From the NCBI RefSeq assembly GCF_900188355.1, contig NZ_FZNX01000003.1, positions 379,501 to 443,500 on the forward strand: a DNA stretch of 64,000 nucleotides, written 5' to 3'. This document shows, piece after piece, positions 41,630 through 49,374 of this stretch (the stretch's first letter is position 1; each line of letters begins with the position of its first letter). Below the pieces are notes generated by a model. That model worked only from the letters and a program-made list of their open reading frames with translations, did not search any database and was not told where the DNA came from. This stretch comes from Lutibacter flavus (GTDB taxonomy: Bacteria > Bacteroidota > Bacteroidia > Flavobacteriales > Flavobacteriaceae). The position numbers were made by a program, and so were the translations under genes.

Positions 41630-43519
41630 ATGGCAACTGGAAATATTAATGTAACTGCTGAAAATATTTTTCCTATCATTAAAAAATTCTTGTATTCAGA
41701 TCACGAAATATTTTTACGTGAGTTGATTTCAAATGCAACGGATGCAACTTTAAAATTAAAACACTTATCAACTTTAGGTGAAATTAAAGGTGATATTGGA
41801 AATCCAATAATTGAAATAAAGGTAGATAAAGATAAAAAGGAAATAAGAATTATTGACCAAGGAGTTGGTATGACTGGTGAGGAAGTTGAAAAATACATTA
41901 ACCAAGTCGCTTTTTCTGGAGCTGAAGAGTTTGTTGAAAAATATAAAGACAAAGTTGAAGATTCAGGAATTATTGGTCACTTTGGTTTAGGTTTTTACTC
42001 TTCTTTTATGGTAGCTGAAAAAGTAGAAATTTTCTCAAAATCGTTTGCTGAAGGTTCAAAAGCAGTTCGTTGGGAATGTGATGGAAGTCCAAAATATACT
42101 CTAGAGGAATCTGATAGAACAGAAAGAGGAACTGAAATTGTTTTACATATTGATGATGATTCTTTAGAATTTTTAGAAGAAAGTAAAATTAATGAGCTTT
42201 TAAATAAGTACAATAAGTTTATGCCTATTCCAATTAAATTTGGAACTAAGGAAGAAGCTTTACCTTTACCAGAAGGCGCTGCGGACGATGCAAAACCTGA
42301 AACAATTACAGTAGATAATATTGTAAACAATCCAAACCCAGCTTGGACAAAAAACCCTACTGAATTAAGTGATGAAGATTATAAGGTGTTTTACAGAGAA
42401 ATGTATCCAATGCAGTTTGAAGAGCCTTTATTTAACATTCACTTAAATGTAGATTACCCTTTTAACTTAACTGGTATTTTATACTTCCCAAAGCTTAGTA
42501 GAAATATTGATCAATCAAAAGACAAAATTCAGTTGTACCAAAATCAAGTTTTTGTAACTGATAATGTTGAAGGTATTGTGCCTGACTTTTTACAAATGTT
42601 AAGAGGAGTTATTGACTCTCCAGATATTCCATTAAACGTTTCCAGATCTTATTTACAAGCTGATGGAGCTGTTAAAAAGATCTCAAGCTATATCACCCGT
42701 AAAGTTGCAGATAAACTAATTAGTTTATTTAAAAACGACCGTAAAGCTTTTGAAGAAAAATGGGACGATATTAAAATTATTATTGAGTACGGAATGCTTT
42801 CTGAAGATAAATTCTTCGAAAAATCTGACAAATTTGCATTGTACCCAACAGTAGATAAAGAGTACTTTACTTTAGAAGAATTAATTGAAGAAATTAAACC
42901 AGCTCAAACAGATAAGGATAATAAAGTAGTTATTTTATATGCTTCGGATGTAAAATCTCAACATAGTTATATCGATGCTGCGAAAGAAAAAGGATACCAA
43001 GTATTATTATTAGATTCTCCAATTGTTTCGCATTTAATTCAAAAATTAGAAGGAAGCAAAGAAAATATTCAATTTGTAAGAGTAGATTCAGATCACGTTG
43101 ACAACTTAATTAAAAAGGACGAACAACAATTGAGCAAACTTTCTGACGAAGAAAAAGAAACGTTAAAGCCAATTATTGAAGAAGCTATTCCAAAGGAAAC
43201 TTATACTGTTCAATTAGAAGCTATGGATTCTAATGCTAATCCGTTTATGATTACGCAACCAGAATTTATGCGTAGAATGAAAGAAATGCAAGCTACTGGA
43301 GGTGGTGGAATGATGGGAATGGGTAATTTCCCTGAAATGTACAATTTGGTTGTTAATACAAACAACGAATTGGTTGGTGAAATTTTAAACACTAAAACTA
43401 AAAAGAAACAAGAACGTTTAATTCAACAAGCATTTGATTTAGCAAAACTATCTCAAGGCCTATTACACGGTGAAGAATTAACTAAGTTTATTAAACGTAG
43501 TTTTCAAATGGTAAAATAA
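41630..43519 (+). CDS. htpG: Molecular chaperone HtpG (Hsp90)
   Basis: 629 residues, normal length. N-terminal ATPase: ELISNATDATLKLK with the Mg-binding Asn, IIDQGVGMTGEEVE, and GHFGLGFYSSFMVAEKVE; middle domain with FNIHLNVDYPFNLTGILYFPK and DSPDIPLNVSRSYLQAD (Hsp90 signature), C-terminal dimerisation domain. Cytoplasmic folding chaperone. Single gene with a palindromic upstream region and its own terminator. Confidence 0.97.
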   Translation: MATGNINVTAENIFPIIKKFLYSDHEIFLRELISNATDATLKLKHLSTLGEIKGDIGNPIIEIKVDKDKKEIRIIDQGVGMTGEEVEKYINQVAFSGAEEFVEKYKDKVEDSGIIGHFGLGFYSSFMVAEKVEIFSKSFAEGSKAVRWECDGSPKYTLEESDRTERGTEIVLHIDDDSLEFLEESKINELLNKYNKFMPIPIKFGTKEEALPLPEGAADDAKPETITVDNIVNNPNPAWTKNPTELSDEDYKVFYREMYPMQFEEPLFNIHLNVDYPFNLTGILYFPKLSRNIDQSKDKIQLYQNQVFVTDNVEGIVPDFLQMLRGVIDSPDIPLNVSRSYLQADGAVKKISSYITRKVADKLISLFKNDRKAFEEKWDDIKIIIEYGMLSEDKFFEKSDKFALYPTVDKEYFTLEELIEEIKPAQTDKDNKVVILYASDVKSQHSYIDAAKEKGYQVLLLDSPIVSHLIQKLEGSKENIQFVRVDSDHVDNLIKKDEQQLSKLSDEEKETLKPIIEEAIPKETYTVQLEAMDSNANPFMITQPEFMRRMKEMQATGGGGMMGMGNFPEMYNLVVNTNNELVGEILNTKTKKKQERLIQQAFDLAKLSQGLLHGEELTKFIKRSFQMVK

Positions 43520-43538
43520 GAAATTAAATAATTTTTAG

Positions 43539-43566
43539 AAAAGCCTTAACAATTGTTAAGGCTTTT
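43539..43566 (+). terminator. Terminator of htpG
   Basis: Perfect palindrome AAAAGCCTTAACAATTGTTAAGGCTTTT followed by TTTTATT, 20 bp after the stop codon. (Given here as its two halves AAAAGCCTTAACAA and TTGTTAAGGCTTTT.). Confidence 0.88.
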
Positions 43567-43645
43567 TTTTATTATTTTTACCTCCAAATTAAGCTTTTAC
43601 CACTATTGGCATTTTTTTTGCTATTAAATGAATTAAAACCTGAAA

Positions 43646-44329
43646 ATGAATATTTCATTAAAATTACTTCTTGGTCTTTTATTAATCAGTGTCGTTTCGG
43701 TTAATTCATATTCGCAAAACGATACTACAAAAATTAAAAGAATTGACAATGAAACTAACCAAACCAAAAGTACTAATCAGTTAAAAGCAAAATCCTTAAA
43801 CATAAAAGCAAATCCAAATTCGCAAATTGATTTAACTATTGATAAAAAATTAAATACAGCTGCAATTGATAAGAATTTGAATGAAAATAAAGCTAACAGA
43901 AATCAAAATTTCATGTTAGAAAATTTACCGGAAGACAACGATATTATTGGTAAAAAATATTGGAAAGGTAAAGATGTTACGCATCAAAAATTAGCAAGTA
44001 ATTTTAGCTTAGGAACTGTTAATAGTAAAACTAAAACCGTAAAGGTTGAATGTAGAGACTATAGTTATGTTGACGGAGATAGAATTAGAATTTACGTTAA
44101 CGAACAAGTTGTGAGTGACAATATTGGCTTAAAAGCAAATTATTATGTTTACTATATAAATTTAGAAAAAGGATATAATAGAATTGATTTTCAAGCATTA
44201 AACCAAGGCCTTTCCGGCCCTAATACTGCAGAATTAACTTTGTATGATGCCAACGGAAACCTTATTTCCTCCAAAGAATGGAATTTAGAAACTGGGCAAA
44301 CTGCCACTTTAGGGGTGCTACATAATTAA
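43646..44329 (+). CDS. Secreted protein of unknown function
   Basis: 227 residues. Signal peptide to NSYSQ (about 23), then a polar Asn/Lys/Thr-rich stretch (about 25-105) of low complexity, then a folded beta-rich domain (about 115-227: VTHQKLASNFSLGTVNSKTKTV ... given in part) with DGDRIRIYVNEQVV and YYVYYINLEKGYNRIDF motifs. The C-terminal part looks like a jelly-roll or Ig-like domain. No lipobox and no T9SS signal. Function unknown. Followed 8 bp later by the NUDIX gene. Confidence 0.7.
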   Translation: MNISLKLLLGLLLISVVSVNSYSQNDTTKIKRIDNETNQTKSTNQLKAKSLNIKANPNSQIDLTIDKKLNTAAIDKNLNENKANRNQNFMLENLPEDNDIIGKKYWKGKDVTHQKLASNFSLGTVNSKTKTVKVECRDYSYVDGDRIRIYVNEQVVSDNIGLKANYYVYYINLEKGYNRIDFQALNQGLSGPNTAELTLYDANGNLISSKEWNLETGQTATLGVLHN

Positions 44330-44337
44330 AATTATCT

Positions 44338-44721
44338 ATGGTTCTTGCTGCTTCTGGTATCATTTTAGAAAACAAAAAAATACTGTTATTACAACGTTCA
44401 AATTACACCGAAATGTATGCTGGTTATTGGGGTTGCCCGGGTGGACGAGCTGAAAAAGGTGAAACAGCAGAACAAAATGTAATTAGAGAAGTTAAAGAAG
44501 AATGCAATTTAAATTTTTCTCCAACAAAAATAATTAAAACTGGTATTTGGCAAGAACGAACCTATTATCGTTTTTTAGGTAATTGGTCTGGCGAAATAAT
44601 AATTCAGGAAGAGGAAGTTATCGATTATAATTGGTTTTCATTCGATAGCGCTATTAAACTTCAACTATCATTTGATTATAAAGAAATATTAGAAATTCTT
44701 CATAAAAACAACTTTTTATAA
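44338..44721 (+). CDS. NUDIX hydrolase
   Basis: 127 residues. Nudix box complete except its last glycine: Gly36, Glu42, Arg50-Glu51, Glu54-Glu55, so GX5EX7REUXEE holds (segments GGRAEKGE and REVKEECNL). Removes nucleoside-diphosphate-type substrates; MutT-like cleaning or another substrate possible. Small cytoplasmic enzyme, 8 bp after the secreted protein gene. Confidence 0.88.
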   Translation: MVLAASGIILENKKILLLQRSNYTEMYAGYWGCPGGRAEKGETAEQNVIREVKEECNLNFSPTKIIKTGIWQERTYYRFLGNWSGEIIIQEEEVIDYNWFSFDSAIKLQLSFDYKEILEILHKNNFL

Positions 44722-44802
44722 ATTATACTTTAACAATAAATTAATACCTCTAAAACAATGAAATTGTAACTTTTTTGTTTTAAAAACGTCTTTATTACTA
44801 CA

Positions 44803-45729
44803 ATGAAGACATTAACTAACCATAAATTAGATACCATTAAAATAATTCATTCTCATATTGTTCCAAAAAATACACTAAAAATTCGACTGCAAGAGTATGC
44901 TCCAAAGATTTTTGAAGTATATATCCCTTCAAATAGTGGAGTTAAAAAAGCAATTAAACGTGGACAAATTTTATCAAATGGTGAAATTGCACAAACTGGA
45001 ACTTGGGTTAGTGATGGTCAACTATTACAGCTTATTGAAGATCCAGAAGCTAAACCAAAAGTTTTTGAATATAATTTAGATGTTGTTTTTGAAGATAATC
45101 ATATTGCGGTTATTAACAAACCTCCAGGTATTACGGTTAGTGGTAATTCATTTAAAACTATATTTAATGCATTGCCTTTTAATTTAAAAAAAAGCACTGA
45201 ACTCGATGGGCTTTTTAAACCAACTCCTGTGCATAGATTAGACAACCAAACTTCTGGATTATTACTTGTTGCCAAAACAAAAACCGCTCAAATTGAATTA
45301 GGGAAACAATTTGAAAATCAGACTATTCAAAAAAAATATTCCACGATAGTTATTGGTGAAGTTCACAAAAACAGAATTATTAATTTACCTATAGAAAATA
45401 AAGCTGCTGAAACTCATTTTGAAATAATAAAAGTTGTTAAATCATTAAAATATAAAGAGTTATCATGTTTAAAAGTGTTTCCTAAAACAGGTAGAACTCA
45501 TCAAATTAGAATTCACATGGCCTCCGTTGGACATCCAATTTTAGGCGATAAATTATATGGTAACACAGAAACTATACACAAAGGAAAAGGGTTGTTTTTG
45601 TGCGCTTCAGAAATAAAGTTTTTACATCCAAAAACGTTTTTACCAACCCATATTAAAATTGACATCCCACATAAATTTAAATCCCTGCTCGCTAGAGAAA
45701 AAAGACGATGGAATACTTATAATTTGTAA
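44803..45729 (+). CDS. RluA family pseudouridine synthase
   Basis: 308 residues. S4-like N-terminal part (VYIPSNSGVKKAIKRGQILSNG), catalytic motif HRLDNQTSGLLL with Asp147, and the later RTHQIRIHMASVGHPILGD block. Isomerises uridine in rRNA or tRNA. Which of RluA, RluC, RluD or TruC it equals is undetermined. Followed by palindromic repeats and the convergent nuclease gene. Confidence 0.88.
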   Translation: MKTLTNHKLDTIKIIHSHIVPKNTLKIRLQEYAPKIFEVYIPSNSGVKKAIKRGQILSNGEIAQTGTWVSDGQLLQLIEDPEAKPKVFEYNLDVVFEDNHIAVINKPPGITVSGNSFKTIFNALPFNLKKSTELDGLFKPTPVHRLDNQTSGLLLVAKTKTAQIELGKQFENQTIQKKYSTIVIGEVHKNRIINLPIENKAAETHFEIIKVVKSLKYKELSCLKVFPKTGRTHQIRIHMASVGHPILGDKLYGNTETIHKGKGLFLCASEIKFLHPKTFLPTHIKIDIPHKFKSLLAREKRRWNTYNL

Positions 45730-45770
45730 TCTATCAACTAAAAAAAACATTATTATTTAAGTTTTATTGT

Positions 45771-45900
45771 AATTCCTGCCTTCGAAGAATTGACAATACT
45801 CAATGTCATACCTGCGTAAACATGTATCCATATTTAAAATTAATAATGGGAAAACCATATCACACTAAATAGATTCCTGCCTTCGCAGGAATGATAGCAT
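45771..45900. repeat. REP-like palindromic repeats (ATTCCTGC family)
   Basis: ATTCCTGCCTTCGCAGGAAT (45873-45892) is a perfect 20-base palindrome followed by GATAGC. A degenerate partner AATTCCTGCCTTCGAAGAATT is at 45771-45791 and half elements TGTCATACCTGCGTAAA are near 45804. Type commonly seen as REP between bacterial genes. Confidence 0.7.
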
Positions 45901-45926
45901 AAGACGGAATGATAGGGTAAAAAGTA

Positions 45927-46715
45927 TTAACTAAACAATTCATTTAAAACTTTGGCGAGTCTAATTCCTCCTTTTTGTAATTGAGAACGCACCAAACCAA
46001 AATTATCATACATATACTTATATCGTAAATTTTCACCTACTTCTGCCGAACCATAAGCCTTAATGGCAAAGCTCTGTGTTTCATTTACCCAATCTTCTAA
46101 GGTTCCTTTTTGTAAAAATTTCACCTGTTCTTTAGATATTTCATCTGAATTTTCAGCTAGTTCGGTAAAGGTCATATTATAATACTCAATCATTTTGGAG
46201 TCCCAAACAGAATGTAAATTTGTACCATTATCAAACCATTGAACCTGAACTGTATTCCCCCCTTTATCTTCTGCTCTACCAACGTGCATTGGTTGATGTA
46301 AATCTCCAATAAAATGCACTAATAACTTCAAATAAAATGCCTTATCATCTTTACTAGAATTTTCATCCAAAATAATTTCCTGGCATTTTTTTATACCAGT
46401 AACTAAATCTCCATTAGGGTTTTTCTCTGAATCTTGATAACTAACATCAAATGACATATTTACATAATGCCAGGTATAAAACTCTCTATAACGTTTGTCA
46501 GATTTTATATCGTCTCCAAAAGTAGATACCAATGCCAAACTTTGTCCATCTAATAATTCCGCAATTTTACGCTTTGTTTTTCCTTTTAAATACCCTTCAG
46601 CAATTTTACCAACAGTTCTATGTCCAGTTGCTCCCCAATCGGGCGTTGTTGCATTTACCGTTGAAAAAGTAATTAAAAAGCCTAATAATATATAAATTGA
46701 TTTTACTGATTTCAT
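45927..46715 (-). CDS. S1/P1-type nuclease
   Basis: 262 residues with a signal peptide (about 22). Zn-dependent nuclease of the phospholipase C/P1 fold: mature N-terminus TPDWGATGHRTVGKIAE gives the N-terminal Trp and the first His; then GDDIKSDKRYREFYTWHYVN, LLVHFIGDLHQPMHVGRAEDKGGN and LHSVWDSKMIEYY. The His and Asp ligands of the three-zinc site are all present. Periplasmic degradation of single-stranded nucleic acid. Divergent from the SPFH gene. Confidence 0.9.
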   Translation of the reverse strand: MKSVKSIYILLGFLITFSTVNATTPDWGATGHRTVGKIAEGYLKGKTKRKIAELLDGQSLALVSTFGDDIKSDKRYREFYTWHYVNMSFDVSYQDSEKNPNGDLVTGIKKCQEIILDENSSKDDKAFYLKLLVHFIGDLHQPMHVGRAEDKGGNTVQVQWFDNGTNLHSVWDSKMIEYYNMTFTELAENSDEISKEQVKFLQKGTLEDWVNETQSFAIKAYGSAEVGENLRYKYMYDNFGLVRSQLQKGGIRLAKVLNELFS

Positions 46716-46731
46716 TTCTTATAATTTTCAT

Positions 46732-46739
46732 CAAAGATA
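46732..46739 (-). promoter_or_regulatory. -7 element of the S1/P1 nuclease gene
   Basis: TATCTTTG on the minus strand, 17 bp before the start codon, matches TAnnTTTG. No clear -33 element. Confidence 0.45.
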
Positions 46740-46760
46740 AAAAGAATGTTGTTAAATTAT

Positions 46761-46792
46761 TTGTAAATGTCGAAATATTTTTTATATCTTTA
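46761..46792 (+). promoter_or_regulatory. Promoter of the SPFH gene cluster
   Basis: TTG (46761-46763), 21-bp spacer, TATCTTTA (46785-46792; last base A instead of G), 36 bp before the ATG at 46828. Confidence 0.5.
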
Positions 46793-46827
46793 CGATATCA
46801 TTTTAATATCACTTTAAATTTACAATT

Positions 46828-47688
46828 ATGACACAAGAAAAAACAATAAAAGTCTCAAGTGGATACTTAATGCTGCTAATTTTAGTAATTCTTATAGTAT
46901 CAATAATTTATGGAATAACTCAAGCGAATCCATTTATAATAATACCATCTTTCCTTTTATTTGTTTGTATTATTCCTGGCTTTATACTTGTAAATCCAAA
47001 TACATCAAAGGTATTATTACTATTCGGGAAATACATAGGTACCATAAAAGAGAACGGGTTTTACTGGGCGAATCCTCTATACAAAAAAAGAGGTATTTCG
47101 CTTAGAGCAAGTAACTTTGATAGCGAACGCGTTAAAGTAAACGACAAATTAGGAAATCCAATTATGATTAGTACAATTTTAGTTTGGAAAGTAAAAGATA
47201 CTTTTAAGGCTGCTTTCGATGTTGATAATTACGAGAATTTTGTACGTGTTCAATCTGATGCAGCTGTAAGAAAACTAGCTAGCTTGTATCCTTATGATAA
47301 TTTTGAAGATGATGGTCAAGATGAAGAGATTACACTTCGTGCTAGTGTAAATGAAGTTAGTGAAGCCTTAGAAAAGGAACTTTCGGAACGTTTAGATATG
47401 GCAGGAATTGAAGTTTTAGAAGCTCGAATAGGTTACTTAGCATATGCACAGGAAATTGCAAACGCTATGTTAAAACGTCAACAAGCAACGGCAATTATCG
47501 CTGCAAGGCATAAAATTGTTGAAGGAGCGGTAAGTATGGTTGAAATGGCAATTGAAAAACTAGGAAAAAACAATATTGTTGAACTAGATGAAGAGCGAAA
47601 GGCTGCAATGGTAAGTAATTTAATGGTGGTGCTTTGTTCAGATAAAGACACTACTCCAATTGTGAATACAGGAACTTTAAATCATTAA
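46828..47688 (+). CDS. SPFH/band 7 membrane protein
   Basis: 286 residues. Two N-terminal membrane segments (about 13-30 and 36-55), then an SPFH domain (about 60-230: VNPNTSKVLLLFGKYIGTIKENGFYW, DSERVKVNDKLGNPIMIS, and the helical AEARIGYLAYAQEIANAML end, given in part), then a C-terminal tail. Stomatin/flotillin-type proteins form membrane microdomain assemblies. Followed by three small genes and an epimerase-like gene with short gaps; a functional link is unknown. Confidence 0.88.
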   Translation: MTQEKTIKVSSGYLMLLILVILIVSIIYGITQANPFIIIPSFLLFVCIIPGFILVNPNTSKVLLLFGKYIGTIKENGFYWANPLYKKRGISLRASNFDSERVKVNDKLGNPIMISTILVWKVKDTFKAAFDVDNYENFVRVQSDAAVRKLASLYPYDNFEDDGQDEEITLRASVNEVSEALEKELSERLDMAGIEVLEARIGYLAYAQEIANAMLKRQQATAIIAARHKIVEGAVSMVEMAIEKLGKNNIVELDEERKAAMVSNLMVVLCSDKDTTPIVNTGTLNH

Positions 47689-47770
47689 AATGGTTCTATT
47701 TTTAATATATATCACCTTAATAATCTGTAACTTAATTTATATTACATTTTTTATTTAAAAACTCGAATCA

Positions 47771-47935
47771 ATGAAAGAATATAAAGTTATTAAAAAGAAT
47801 TTTTGGAAAAAAGACGATGTTTTTGAAGATGCCTTAAACCAATTTTCTAGAGAAGGCTGGGAAGTTAAGAGCGCAGTTGGAAACGGACATGGAGATTTTT
47901 CAAAAGTAATTTTAGAAAGAGAGAAAAACCGATAA
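47771..47935 (+). CDS. DUF4177-like small protein
   Basis: 54 residues: MKEYKVIKKNFWKKDDVFED, then LNQFSREGWEVKSAVGNG, then VILEREKNR. The YKV-(F/W)-LN-FSREGWEV-ILER pattern is that of DUF4177. No signal peptide. Its TAA (47933-47935) overlaps the ATAA of the next small ORF. Eighty-two bp after the SPFH gene. Confidence 0.75.
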   Translation: MKEYKVIKKNFWKKDDVFEDALNQFSREGWEVKSAVGNGHGDFSKVILEREKNR

Positions 47936-48111
47936 ACAAGCAAGCACTAAAAGATGAAAATATATTTGCTAAATTAGTGCTTATAGATTCTATGAATCAT
48001 GTACTAAAGATTGTAAAAAACCCAATGGAAAATCAACAATCCTATTTTTTGGATAATTTTCCTTTATCAACAAAACTAATAGCAAACATAGTAGCATTTA
48101 TAAAAGAATAA
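47932..48111 (+). CDS. Small ORF of 59 codons apparently starting with ATA
   Basis: Reads (I/M)NKQALKDENIFAKLV ... QQSYFLDNFPLSTKLIANIV ... KE. The frame has no ATG before an internal one at 47992 and its natural start, coupled to the previous stop as in ATGA overlaps, is ATA-AAC-AAG; a GTG at 47977 is another choice. Amphipathic helices (LVLIDSMNHVLKIVKN) suggest a real protein. Lies exactly between two other small genes with tight spacing. Family not recognised; start uncertain. Confidence 0.5.
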   Translation: MNKQALKDENIFAKLVLIDSMNHVLKIVKNPMENQQSYFLDNFPLSTKLIANIVAFIKE

Positions 48112-48114
48112 TTA

Positions 48115-48285
48115 ATGTCTAAAAAGAAAGCATTTGCATTACGAATTAACGAAGACATGCTCAAAGCAATAGAAAAATGGGCAGCTGATGAATTTCGTTC
48201 CACTAACGGACAGTTAGAATGGATGCTAAACAAATGCTTAAAAGAAGCAAAAAGAGCCCAAAAAAAAAATAATCCAGAAGATTAA
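48115..48285 (+). CDS. Arc-like small DNA-binding protein
   Basis: 56 residues: MSKKKAFALRINEDMLKAIE, KWAADEFRSTNGQLEWML, NKCLKEAKRAQKK. The AFALRINEDMLKAIEKWA beta strand followed by two helices fits the ribbon-helix-helix (Arc/MetJ) fold that binds DNA as a dimer; the basic strand end is the contact. Lies 3 bp after the 59-codon ORF; its stop shares a base with the next ATG (TAATG). Confidence 0.8.
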   Translation: MSKKKAFALRINEDMLKAIEKWAADEFRSTNGQLEWMLNKCLKEAKRAQKKNNPED

Positions 48286-49199
48286 TGTATAGCATAAAGA
48301 TTAAGAAAAACGACAACCCACTTCTAAATGAAGTTATAATTTCAAACGAAAACATAAAATTTAAAAGTATAATATATCCCAATTTAGGCGCTTCAATTCA
48401 AAAGTTAAAGCAAAATGAAATTGATATAATTGACGGAATATCAAATAATCAAGCCGGATTAGATGTATACAAATCAAAATATAATTCATCTTGGTTATTT
48501 CCATTTCCTAATAGAATTCCAAATGGAAAATATTCTTTTGAAAATAAAGAATATGAGTTAGAAATAAATGAATCTAATTTAAACAACAGATTACACGGCC
48601 ATATTTTTAACAAAAGTTTTTCGATTAAAAACCATGAAGCAGCTAATAATAGTGCAAGCGTTACTTTTAGTTATTCTGATGAGGGTTCAAGCAAAGGATA
48701 TCCTTTTCCTTATGAATTGGAAATTACTTATAATTTTTCACCAAATAAATTAAATGTTGATTTTTATGTGTTAAACACTGGAAAAACGGCATTTCCTTTT
48801 GGAATTGGTTGGCATCCATATTTCAACTCAAACAACATTAGCAATAGCGTTTTAGATTTTAAAGCTGACAACCAATATTTGATAGATGCTCAAATGATTC
48901 CAATAACTGAAACTCCATTAAAATTTGAAACTCCGTTAGAATTGAATGGTACTTTTTTAGATGATTGCTTTATAACTAAACAATCTGAAGCATCGTTTAA
49001 AACAGATACCTATAAAATTGATATCGATTTTTCTTCTGATGTTCCAAATAGTTTTTTACAAGTTTATACTCCTGACACACGAGATTGCATTGCCATTGAA
49101 CCTATGACATGTGCTCCAAATAGCTTTAATAATAAAAATGGATTATTAACTTTAGAGCCTACAAAAAATTATAACTGGAAAGTTGATTTGAAGTTTTAA
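48285..49199 (+). CDS. Aldose 1-epimerase family protein
   Basis: 304 residues. Galactose-mutarotase beta-sandwich: IYPNLGASIQKLK, SWLFPFPNRIPNGKYSF, LNNRLHGHIFNKSF with the catalytic His, GIGWHPYF, and CIAIEPMTCAPNSFN near the end. Interconverts alpha and beta anomers of hexoses, or acts as a hexose-6-phosphate epimerase. Overlaps the stop of the Arc-like gene by one base, so translation is coupled. Its terminator is part of a large palindromic repeat. Confidence 0.87.
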   Translation: MYSIKIKKNDNPLLNEVIISNENIKFKSIIYPNLGASIQKLKQNEIDIIDGISNNQAGLDVYKSKYNSSWLFPFPNRIPNGKYSFENKEYELEINESNLNNRLHGHIFNKSFSIKNHEAANNSASVTFSYSDEGSSKGYPFPYELEITYNFSPNKLNVDFYVLNTGKTAFPFGIGWHPYFNSNNISNSVLDFKADNQYLIDAQMIPITETPLKFETPLELNGTFLDDCFITKQSEASFKTDTYKIDIDFSSDVPNSFLQVYTPDTRDCIAIEPMTCAPNSFNNKNGLLTLEPTKNYNWKVDLKF

Positions 49200-49225
49200 A
49201 TAAGGTGTTCTATTTTTTATAAAAA

Positions 49226-49348
49226 AGGCTGTCTAAAAAGTGAAATTCTGTGTCATATTGAGCCTGTCGAGATATATTAATCTTCTTGAAATCAACTTCG
49301 ACAGGCTCAGTCTGACATAACAAATTTTATTTACTTTTTAGACAGCCT
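49226..49348. repeat. Composite palindrome: REP-like core inside a long inverted repeat (type A, copy 2)
   Basis: Outer arms AGGCTGTCTAAAAAGT (49226-49241) and ACTTTTTAGACAGCCT (49333-49348) are perfect inverted copies. Between them is the type A core: TGTCATATTGAGCCTGTCGAG at 49251-49271 in two parts (TGTCATATTGAGC, CTGTCGAG) and CTTCGACAGGCTCAGTCTGACA ending near 49317. Lies between convergent genes and may also terminate transcription. Confidence 0.8.
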
Positions 49349-49374
49349 CTTTATATTATTACAAAACCTAAATT

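Noticed and set aside
49226-49348. Insertion sequence with inverted terminal repeats
   Set aside because: Only 123 bp and without a transposase; better as a nested palindromic repeat.
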